Shown here in pieces: positions 12,661 to 22,204 of a stretch of 64,000 nt of DNA (positions within the stretch are counted from its first letter, which is position 1; every line of letters begins with the position of its first letter). A model generated the notes under the pieces. The model made no database searches and was not told where the DNA came from. It worked only from the letters and a program-made list of their open reading frames with translations. A program made the translations under genes and the position numbers. This stretch comes from Onchidella celtica. Lineage: Eukaryota > Mollusca > Gastropoda > Systellommatophora > Onchidiidae. The DNA is taken from positions 49,015,324 to 49,079,323 of the forward strand of contig OZ007570.1 of the NCBI GenBank assembly GCA_963931925.1. Reading direction: 5' to 3'.

Positions 12661-12985
12661 ATGGAATCTGTCATCAACAAATCGTGACAGGAAAAGAGCA
12701 AGGTACTACCTGCCTGTGAAAATTAATGGAATCTGTCATCAACAAATCGTGACAGGAAAAGAGCAAGGTACTACCTGCCTGTGAAAATTAATGGAATCTG
12801 TCATCAACAAATCGTGACAGGAAAAGAGCAAGGTACTACCTGCCTGTGAAAATTAATGGAATCTGTCATCAACAAATCGTGACAGGAAAATAGCAAGGTA
12901 CTACCTGCCTGTGAAAATTAATGGAATCTGTCATCAAGAAATCGTGACAGGAAAATAGCAAGGTACTACCTGCCTGTGAAAATTA
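12661..12985. repeat. 65-bp minisatellite, five units
   Basis: Five head-to-tail units start at 12661, 12726, 12791, 12856 and 12921, each beginning ATGGAATCTGTCATCAA. They differ at only a few positions (GAGCAAGG versus TAGCAAGG, CAACAAAT versus CAAGAAAT), so the amplification is recent. The array stops at a run of C (12994-13006). Confidence 0.97.
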
Positions 12986-13006
12986 ATGTGCACCCCCCCC
13001 CCCCCA

Positions 13007-13515
13007 AACCCCTTCTTGTTGTTTTCTTTTTGCTTTATATTTCTAATTCTTTTGCTTTTGAGATTTATTGGGATGTTCCTTTACTGTTTCTAGCATTTTC
13101 CATTTTTCTTTTGGCCACCTTTTTGCTTTGTCAAAAGCCCTGCTGCGACCCAGCAGCTTTCTGTAGTTCTTTTAAGATGTATGTCACAAAGAACCTCGTT
13201 ATTCTCAGGCTACGAAAAGGTTTATTAAAAAAAAACACGACAACTTTGACCGAAACGAACCAAATCCTCAAAGAAACAATAATTACTCCTATCACCGCAC
13301 GATGCATGATAATGGGAGCATCAACGCAACATGTGTTCGTCGTTAGGAACTTGCAGTGCATGAAGGTAAATCTCTATGTGCCAGAAATAAGAGACACATT
13401 TCCATCAATTCACTTCTTTTGAAATTACCGATTTACTTTCAACAGCAGCTGCAGCGTTCATATTTACAGCTTTGTCTGATGCGTGTGTTAACACTCTGAG
13501 GCCCGGACATTATTA
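13007..13515. other. Intergenic sequence with no recognisable gene
   Basis: Open frames on both strands (for example 12976-13422) lack any family resemblance and appear to be chance. Confidence 0.5.
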
Positions 13516-13760
13516 TATCGCGACCTTAGTTATTGTTTGTTCTCTCACCATTTTCTGAAAAGTGGAGATCTTGTAGTATGTAGAAGAGGTATAACAAATG
13601 CGCGATTTGATACTTGTTTGCAATGCGTCGTGACACTTACCAAGCTGTTCCGATTCATTCTAACTCCTTACCATAATACTAAAGCAAGAAATTTTTAATG
13701 ACGAATTTCTCAGTTGTGCAAAAGGTGGAGTTGGAACAAACAAGAATTAAGATCGCGATA
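13516..13760 (+). mobile_element. MITE family M, copy 2 with the longest inverted ends
   Basis: Runs from TATCGCGACCTTAG to a right end whose inverse complement is TATCGCGATCTTAA. This copy therefore extends the terminal inverted repeat outward to TATCGCGA. The interior matches the copy at 5189-5441. Confidence 0.75.
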
Positions 13761-16355
13761 AAAGACGATTTATCAGTCTTCAGAAACAATGTAAAACTGA
13801 CTTAGCCTGATGGCGTACTGAGCCAAGTTCGTTTCTTGTGTCTCTCTTTACTCCATCTAACTCAAGACAGTTTTCGAACTAGTGAGATGGCTTGTTTCAC
13901 GGTAGTGTTCATGGGCCTTTTTAATTCCATATAATAATTATCATGTCAAGCCTCACTGAAATGGAAACAAAATAGACTTGTCAGAGCTTTCCGCCGGGCT
14001 TAAAATAGTCATATAAACACACAAAATTGGACATGACAAATAGATCAGTTGTGAACAAATTAACCCCCAGGTGCCCAGACGTAAAGTGCCTTGTCAAAAA
14101 ATTTTGAGAGCTACAAAATTTAATTAGAATGAACGAAAATAAAAGTAAGAAAGAGGGAAATATCATAATCGTCAGGTAAAATAATTCTTGGAGAGCTTAG
14201 ATTTTGTCCAAACTGTAGAACATTGAGCACCGAGGGAAATATTTCAAATATGATATCGTGGGCATTAGACGGTTAAATACTTTGAGTGTTTGCCAGTTGA
14301 TACACTTCAAATATGAAAAACTGGTCACTTGAGGGTTAATCATTCTGAAAATGCACCAGGGTTGATGTCCTAACTTTGGTGATGGGATGGAAAGGACAAT
14401 GAATCAAATTGCCACTGAATACGTGATATCCCGTGATTGAAGTAACAGCAATCACCGATGATTTACAACATCTGTGATGACAGTCGTGATTGCGGTGTTG
14501 TTGTTGTTCGGGCAATACAGTAGAGTCACAGGCATCATCCGGTTGTTAAGGTAAACACAAAAATTTCACAAAGTGCCCATTAACTTCTCCCGTGTAAAAG
14601 GCTTCGTAAGCATGGTCTATGTGAAATTGCTAAAGTAACATGTAGACTTTATTTTCATACATGGATTGTCCGCGGCTTTGCTTTGCAAGGTGCACAGTAT
14701 AAGAAGGCTGTGTAAACGACACATTATGAAATACAACACGTTAAAGGCGTCACTGCTAAATGACAGTACTTTCCAGAGAAATATTTAAAAACAGCTAAAT
14801 GAAAAGTAAAAATAAATAAGTAAAAAACAAACAGATGAGTGAATAAATAAGTATATATAATAAGAAAGAAAGAAAGAATTAAATAATAAATAAATATTAA
14901 TGATGTGACGAAAGAAATACTCACAAAAGGAGATAGATAAGAAAAATGGAGAGTTGTAAACACAACATTTTACATAGCGCAGTTACTATCTGACAAAGTA
15001 CACACAGCTGTTTTTGATATTAATTATGCATGTATTCCTTTCGGTTGAGTGCAATTCCATCCCTCATTTGTTGTCTGTAACCCTGTTGCATTCAGTGCAT
15101 GTCTGGAAAAAAAAAGTATGAGACCCTTTAGTACCGTTATTCATGAAATAAACCGAAATATCTGTCAAAACATGATACAACGGTACACCATACTTCCCGC
15201 TTGCTTACCTTCACTACTCTGTGTACATATTGGGACATGACAGCTTATTGGCTGATGTTCGCTGACGTCACAGCTCGCTCAGGTAAAAAGGCCAGTTTGA
15301 TAGGAACCGGAACACAAGTTTAAACATACAGAAAGCGTAAAAAAAAAAATATTTAAAAAAACAAAAACGCGAAAGGTGCGAAGAGAGGATGCCAACAGAT
15401 GCCGTGTTTTTTTACCCTGCGCTGGCGAAACATAATATTCTTGCGCAGTAGCAAAAATAAATGCTGAAGATCTAGCTTGGCAGCTCAGAAATCTTTAAGT
15501 ATGTAAATGATACGGTTGGCAAAGGAATGCATTTTATCTATCAGTGTACATTGAATTTGGGAGAAGAAGAGAAAACACAATTCTTGCATAACTGCATTTC
15601 TTCCTACAGGGAAACACGTAGTTTTGTGTGCAGGCAACGTGGATTCTTTCACTTTACATCACAAAGTTTGCGTTCCTCGCAGATTTTGTGTGAGTTTTTG
15701 TTGTTTTCTTTTTGAGTCAACAATAACTTTAATAAAAATCTGCTAACTGTGGCAAGGTTGCAAATTTATAACATAATAGGTCTACATGGTGAATCAAAAG
15801 TTGCTTTCCCACAATATTAATATTATTTTATTAGTAATACAATTAGTCGTATTTCAACTGAATACGTTTACACTAATTACATTTCAGCTAAATAAATCGT
15901 ACATTATGCAAATTAAAAATCAAGTTCAATCAAATGTTCATATTCGGAAACCGGATATTTTTGTTAAAAAAATAATCGCTGTCAATTTAATATTACTGTG
16001 AGGTAATATGTCTTGGTCAATAATTTAATCCCTGATATGCGAGAACGGTATAATGATGGGGTTAAAAGTAACACAGTCTGAGTTAGTTTTTTTAACATCC
16101 CAGTACTTGCACTGCTTTGAATTTTTTAGTCATGGAGCATTACACGGCCGTGCACATCTTAAATGAAATATGCCAATGCGTGGGAGCTAACTGCGATACA
16201 ACAAAGATTCATGTGTGTGTACATAGAAAGCCGTTAGCTAGCAAAGCACTTAGTCTGGTCTGTTTTGATTCTGTCTTTTATAAGGGTGGTATGATACTAC
16301 GCCCAGAATGTCACAGCCAGTTGCTGCCAGCAAAATGTACACACAAGAAATAGTG
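13761..16355. other. Intergenic sequence with no recognisable gene
   Basis: About 2.6 kb of AT-rich DNA with simple A/T-rich tracts (for example 14800-14900). Short open frames show no recognisable domain. Confidence 0.5.
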
Positions 16356-16359
16356 ACAG

Positions 16360-16645
16360 GAGCTGACTGTGTCTGACCGGGCTTAGTTTGAAAAAATCAT
16401 CCCGGATTTACTAGGAAAAGAATACGAAATTATGTTGGCCCTTGTCTGCCAGCAGCTGACTGTGCCGTTTCAGACTTAGTATGATTCCCCCCCCCTCCCC
16501 CCGCTCCCCCTTTTCACTCTGACTTGAACCTCCTTTGAATCGACTGGCAAAACAGACGTGTTTCACTCTCGTTAGTGCGCGAGATCCCGGTTAGCTCAAT
16601 AGTCCACAAAATCGAGGCATAACATACTCTTGACGCGGTGCGCCA
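16360..16645 (-). repeat. Dispersed repeat family R, copy 3
   Basis: Contains GCTGACTGTGTCTGACC near 16360 and, on the reverse strand, the sequence around the GAGATCCCGGTTAGCTCAA core. A C/T-rich block lies at 16486-16511. Confidence 0.5.
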
Positions 16646-17339
16646 TCCCCTTCGTTTAAATTTGGAGGGTAAAAAGTTTTACCACTATAAAAGTCATGCC
16701 CACCTTTTGCTTATATAACTGATAAAATATTAACGATCCTTGAAGCAAAGCAATTACGGGGAGGATTTTAAATAGAATACTTGGCATCCATGGGGAACAT
16801 GCAGCGCAAAACATGATAATTAGAGAGAAAATCTCATTTTCAAAAGGCACGGAGTTTTTCTCTGATCTAACTTCAAGTGCAATTCCTTATCTATTGCTTG
16901 TTTTTAAGTTATGTGTGTATGAGGGCGTGCCTGTGTGCGTGTATATGTGAGTGCATATGTATATTTTAGAACTCTCATTGGGTTTGATGTGTTGAGTAAG
17001 AGTTTATCTTTTTCATTGAGAGAGAGAGCATCTTATGAAATCGCTGTGCTTTTATTTTTAAAACACCAAGTTTTCTTGTATTATGCCCAGCGAGGGCCGT
17101 ATAATTCTGTTTGCTTTGCAAGGTTTATCAGACCTAACCTTCCCTTACGACATTGATCGATAAGATAGGAAACCGTAACTCTGTGAATCTCAAGCATGAT
17201 GCGGGGGAGGGGGTGGGGGTGGGGGAGGGGGGTAATACCAGTTCTGATGTAATTAAGGAAAGCAAAGAATAAGGAGATGCTCGGATTGTGTATTTTGGTC
17301 GCCTTGAGGAATGATGAGTGTTTCGAAATACATTGATTC
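16646..17339. other. Intergenic sequence with no recognisable gene
   Basis: Unannotated AT-rich sequence with a G-rich block at 17199-17232. Confidence 0.5.
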
Positions 17340-17600
17340 AATCGTCGTCATTATTATCAACATCACCGCCATCGCCATCATCATCAGCAGCAGCATCTTT
17401 ATCATCATCATCAATATCAACATCATCATCAACATCAATATCATCACCAGCATCATCATCACCATCATCATTATCGTTATCAACACCATCAAAATCAACA
17501 TCATCTCATCATCATTATCATCATCAACAACAACATCATCATCACTATCAACAGCATCATCATCATCATCACCATCAAAACAATCATCATCATCAACTTT
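17340..17600. repeat. CAT/CAA trinucleotide microsatellite
   Basis: About 260 bp of imperfect CAT repeats with CAA, CAC and TAT interruptions. The reverse strand gives a spurious Met/Asp-rich frame. Confidence 0.95.
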
Positions 17601-17619
17601 AACGAAGCTCCAGCACCAG

Positions 17620-18260
17620 TAGATCGGGCCAGTGGCACACTGATCCAAGTCTGTTTTGTCTCGGTGTTCATGTGAGATATGGACTATGGGAGACAAGGTG
17701 GCCCAGAGGCAAGGTGCTCGCTTCTCATGCCGAAGGTACCGGGTTCGAATCCCAGTCCGTACAAGCATGTTGGAAGTTTTTGGATTGTTCTCATTATATT
17801 CCTGTTCCTGTCCCTAGGTTCGAGCACCTAGTCTTCTCGGATAAGGACGAAAAATTCGGAGGGCCCCTGTGCACGTTGCGCTCGTTAAAGATATCTCGGC
17901 AGTTGGAAATCGAAAAGAGCAGGCCGAACGGGCCGCTGCCCCTGGCAAAGTTCTAAAAAAAAAACCGAATCCCTACCACAAAAAGAAAAGTGAGGTGTAA
18001 ATGCCAAGGGCAGCGAACTCCTAAATTAAAGATCTAAACACAGATATGGACTATGGAGTAAAACGAGACCTCGCCCATTGGCGAGATGGAAACAAGTCTA
18101 TCTCACTGTGTCCAATCGCGTCAAAGCCGTCTTGAGTCAGGTAGCGGAGACAGCGTCAAAACAGGCGAAAGAAAGATTCAACCCAGTACACCACGAGCCT
18201 TATAACGACAGCGTAGAGATCTGCAAAGTGGACACTCCCTATTTTCCTCTGTCCAATTGG
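17620..18260 (+). repeat. Dispersed repeat family R, copy 4, split by a SINE
   Basis: The left half ends in GATATGGACTATGG at 17689. The right half resumes with the same bases at 18042-18056 and continues GAGTAAAACGAGACCTCGCC. The intervening 352 bp is a SINE. Family R must therefore have been resident before that SINE jumped. Confidence 0.7.
17690..18041 (+). mobile_element. tRNA-derived SINE with a 15-bp target-site duplication
   Basis: A 352-bp insert is flanked by AGATATGGACTATGG at 17675-17689 and 18042-18056. The head has the two internal pol III promoter boxes of a tRNA: an A-box-like GTGGCCCAGAGGC near 17699 and a B box GGTTCGAATCC at about 17742. A non-tRNA body follows with the segment GGCCGAACGGGCCGCTGCCC. 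The tail ends GCCAAGGGCAGCGAACTCC and an A-rich stretch. SINEs are transcribed by RNA polymerase III and copied by a LINE-encoded enzyme in trans. A truncated relative lies at 716-951. Confidence 0.85.
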
Positions 18261-18454
18261 GTTGAAAGCGGGCCGGGGTGGGAGCTAAAAATCCGTACAA
18301 TTTGATAGAAATATACGCCAATTTGATATCACCAAATTACTGTAATGTACATGCTTATACACTGCACTGTATTTCCTCTGAGAAGTGTTGGTTTTACAGA
18401 AACTGAATATAAACTTTAACTTCGCCATCCCGTGGTCTAAATTGCTAAGGAACA

Positions 18455-19530
18455 ATAATGCCCAGACGCAATAAGAGACTGCAACACAGAATTTTAAATC
18501 AAGTATATATTATAATAAATACACGTATCTTACTGGCTATCTATACCAACCAATATACGAGTTGTCTGTCTGTGTGTCCGCGTTTTATTCAGAAACCACA
18601 AGAGTTAGGCGCCGAAGACCAACATAATTATGTATTCTGATTCAGGTTCACCTAGGGGAGGTTTGTGTTGTGATTATTTTGTTTCACTACCGTAAAGGTC
18701 GCCAAACTACTGCATACATTTTAGCCTGCAACGTCTAGATACGTATTCACCACAATGTCCAGTACACGATAGAAAGGGGAAAGAGGGGGGGGGGGGGAGA
18801 GAGGAGGGCGGGGGGGGTGGACGAGACGGGAGGAGAACAGAAGGGGGGGGGGGAGGGAGAAGAACAGAAGGGGGGGAGGGAGGGTGGGGTCAGGGTTGGT
18901 TTCGAACAGTACTGCTACCACTGCTACTTAAATACAAGATACATAGGCCTAATTAGACGAGTTCATCATTATACAAACGAAAACTCGGTGGACTCACTTC
19001 ACAGTAATGGTGAGCACACCATCCCCCATTCACCCCTCACCCTCCCTGCTTTCACTCACGCCCTTTGACTGTTTTGTACTTACAACTACGGAGACACAGA
19101 CAAAACTACGTGTTTTACCATGCTGTTTCGTGTTCCCCGCGGAATCCTTGCACGGGTCAAAGTTACTTGTGAAATAAAAGAAAAAAAAACTATTGTTCTG
19201 CTTCATTCAAGTCCACCTTTTAACTTCAAAACCAAGGACAGCGTCAGTTTTATGCACGATGTGTGTGGATATCTAGTATTTAATTTTATTCCAAACTTCA
19301 TGGATATACAGTTGAGCACTGGGTGTTTTTGAAAGACATGGTGAGCTTGCTTGAGTTGTTATAGACATAAACGATCGACAACTTTTTATTTATTATACCT
19401 ACTCATGCCTTCTCTCATCCACGAATGCATTCATTTATTCATTCATTCATCCATCGATTTGTTCATTCATTCATTCGTTCTTTCATTCATTCGTCCATTC
19501 ATCTTGTCGCTCATTCACGCTCATTCAATT
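18455..19530. repeat. Long dispersed repeat, copy 1 (Helitron-like?)
   Basis: This matches 39915-40830 in the same order and orientation over about 1 kb. Shared blocks are GACGCAATAAGAGAC, TTTTAAATCAAGTA, TCTTACT.GCTATCTATAC, CAGAAACCACAAGAG, GGTCGCCAAACTAC, CCCTCCCTGCTTTCACT and CATTCATTCATTC. The other copy has TCTATACTATATAATTA followed by GTGAGTTGTCTGTTTG, which resembles the 5' end of many animal Helitrons. That class call is inference. No Rep/helicase frame is seen, so it is non-autonomous. A G/A-rich tract (about 18779-18890) has expanded inside this copy. Confidence 0.5.
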
Positions 19531-20066
19531 TGTCGCTCACCCACAGACTCTCTCACATACTGCATCAGTGGCTCTCGGCGTGGGCGTGAGAAAAGGGAGG
19601 CGATGAAAGAAAATATGGAGCCTAAGGGGCGATTGGCTGAAAAAGGTGGAGAACCACTGTCCTAAATTGTCCATGCCATTCGACATGTAGTCCCTCATCA
19701 ATTCCTCACTTGTGCATCCACTTACTGGCTCACTCATCTCTACTCACAATCACGGAGATACTCACCTTGCGTTAGCACAGCGTAAAACTATATTATTTTG
19801 CGTTGAATTTGTCTGGGTCAAGGTTATCCTCGTGGATTATGGAGAAAATAATGATCGTCTCACTCCATACCACCGCAACCCCCCCCCCCCCTCTTTTGTC
19901 TTAATTTCCAAACCTAGGAAAACATGAATGTCCTGCGCGAGGCTTGTGAAATTTTACAGGCTTGAAAAAAAAATCATAAGGAAATACGACTCAACGCGAG
20001 GTGTCATTTTCACAGACTTGTGGCTACTATAGAGTTGTGTAAAGTACAGACAGCTATAGAAACGTT
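19531..20066. other. Sequence between repeats, no gene
   Basis: No supported coding region. A C run lies at 19880-19891. The right edge is the left copy of the 5-bp target duplication (ACGTT, 20062-20066) of the LTR element. Confidence 0.5.
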
Positions 20067-21261
20067 TGTCACGAGTGGAGTGAGTGCAATTAAGGGGATT
20101 GCTACAGAGCGGGTGTAGAGTAAGAAAGGCTCACAGTAGACAGCAAGTTAAGCGTGCTGTTGTGAGTAGTAGTGGGGGCGGGGTCTGAAGGAGGCGAAAG
20201 CGCTGTATAACTATCACTGCAAGTTAGAAGGTCCTAGGGATCGGACCTGTGAATAAAAGCCCATCGGGCGGACATAAAGGGGAAGCAGTCGAGAAGACTA
20301 GTGAGAGTCTTTCCAGTTATGACTGGTATGTAGAACGTTGATTGATTATTATGATTGATGTATTATATTATATTCGTCTATTACCATGATGTAAATAAGT
20401 AGATGTGAGGAATGTGGAAGTCCTTGATATTGGATATAGCAATGTGCGCCACGAGCGATAGATGAAAGGGAGTTCATGGATTTGTAGCGCGAGTGAGTAG
20501 TGTGTACTCCGATGGAAGTGTGTTACCGTAAGATGTGTGGTGAGTGGAAGGTGAACTAGTGTGTGTACGTTTCATGGGTTGTAAGGAGAGGTGGAGTGAA
20601 TAGAAATGGTAGGGTATTATACCAATGTAATGTTATTCTTGTAGGTGTCGGGGACGGGCCGCAGAGCCACCTCGATGAGCACAGGAGATAGGCCAGCATA
20701 GGGCCGGAGGCCACACATAGGCCAGAAGTGAGGCTGTCAGTGCAGGACAGTAGAGGCACATAAAGTCGTGGCAGTCAGGCCACGGACAGGGACGTAGATA
20801 TGAGAGTGAATGAGATACTATATTGTTGCCATGTTGATAGGCTAGTGAACTGATATTATGTTGTTGCCATGTTGATGGCTATGGAAATAATAATGTGTTA
20901 TTGCCCTGCTGAGGTGCTAGGGGAGTGCTACGGTGTATGACAATAGGAAGGTGATGTTGAGAGACTGCGGTGCCAGTGAATCATTAATGTACTATTAAGA
21001 CCCTGAGGGGAGAGGCTGAGGCCGAAGTGCCTTTAGGAGTAACTACCGGATTGTGGATCCGAGGGAGAGTGTGTGTGAGAATAAGGCCGTTGTACGGCAG
21101 TCATTTCAATAATATAATGTATGTAATTGCGCTATTATATGTATAATTATGTTTAATAAATGTGTGAGTCTGATGGGTTGTTCTGTTAAGTGTTAAACTT
21201 GTTTGTTCGTGATTGTTGTCCTGTCATACTTATTACATCTCCCAGTCTGGGATTTGTGACA
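20067..21261 (+). repeat. 5' LTR of the Gmr1-like element (1195 bp)
   Basis: Starts TGTCACGAGTGGAGTG and ends CTGGGATTTGTGACA. It differs from the 3' LTR at one base that I can find (G at 20469, T at 27688). A poly(A) signal AATAAA lies at 21155-21160. A 67-codon frame on the reverse strand is repeated in all three LTR copies only because the LTR itself is; I do not call it a gene. Confidence 0.95.
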
Positions 21262-21262
21262 T

Positions 21263-21298
21263 TGGGGGCTCGTCCGTTGTGACATTGGGGGCTCGTCC
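21263..21298 (+). promoter_or_regulatory. Primer-binding site, tRNA-Pro type, present twice
   Basis: TGGGGGCTCGTCC occurs at 21263-21275, two bases after the LTR, and again at 21286-21298. The first copy continues with a G, giving 14 matches to the complement of an animal tRNA-Pro 3' end. A third partial echo (TGTGACTCGTCCAT) follows at 21301. The unit including GTGACAT is about 23 bp and has been tandemly duplicated at the LTR-leader junction. The first copy is the likely functional one because of its position. Confidence 0.8.
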
Positions 21299-22204
21299 AT
21301 TGTGACTCGTCCATTTTCGTAATATTTAGTTGTAGTTAGTTAGTAGTAGGTATTTGTGCTGTCTTGTTCGTTGGATGAATGAACATTACATGATATGATT
21401 TATGTATATTGATGAATATGTACTGATACATGTATTGCTATGAATAGGTATTAATGTGTATTTAAACTTTCCAGAGTGTGTGCGTGCAGCCTGAGGAGAC
21501 GAGCAGCCAGAGCTCCGATTGAAGGGAGAGGTTTTACTCAAAATTTCAAAAGTTAAGTGAAAATTTTGTGCCCTGGATTAAGGGCTGTCTCCTCATCTGT
21601 CTGTTTCCCTGTTTTTGCTGTTGTTGTCGTTATAGGTTATACGGGCGGTGGCGCGGGTTTGCTGTGGTGAGCGTAGTTTGTCCTCTTCGGGAGGTGGGCT
21701 AAATTTGGAACTTCGTTCATCACAGTGAACAGTTCTATAGGGACCTGTATTTTTGTTTAGATTGTAGCGTTCTATCTTCCTCGTTGTTTTAGGAAGACGT
21801 TTCTCTTGTCCTTCTCCTCCCTATCTGTAGATACGTTCCTTTTTTTTCAGACTCTGTTCTTGTTGTACCGTGTAGTATAATCGGCGTAGTAGGTTGCATT
21901 TTTTTCCATTATAGTTTTTTTTTGTAGAAGCTTGTCCTAGTCTGGTTCGTTGTCCTTGACGTACTTGTGGTCCTTCTACTGAATTTCCTTATTCTTGTCT
22001 TTTCTACTCTTTTTTATTATTAATAGGGCAATACATTTTATAAATATAGAATTAGTTAGGAAGTACGTAAATTTCTGAATTGTATTGGATACAAGTAGGT
22101 GTGGTTATATCTGGTGTGATCTCAGGTCTCTGGTCGTGTTGTTAGTGATCATACCGACAGGTTAGCCGTTTTTGTAATACATACCATAACCATAAATCTG
22201 TGAA
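21299..22204 (+). other. Untranslated leader of the Gmr1-like element
   Basis: About 900 bp between the primer-binding site and the gag-pol start codon. It is T-rich in the middle (21770-22020). No open frame of note. Confidence 0.7.

Noticed and set aside
12661-12985. Regularly spaced repeats that could be taken for a CRISPR array
   Set aside because: The units are directly tandem with no unique spacers, and the genome is eukaryotic.
17253-17768. A 171-codon reverse frame rich in Met and Asp
   Set aside because: It is the complement of the CAT microsatellite joined to SINE and flanking sequence.
20556-20759. A 67-codon reverse frame conserved in three places (20556, 27775, 37436)
   Set aside because: Its conservation follows from the LTR being copied. 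In the solo LTR it changes by a frame-altering indel, so there is no sign of selection for the protein.
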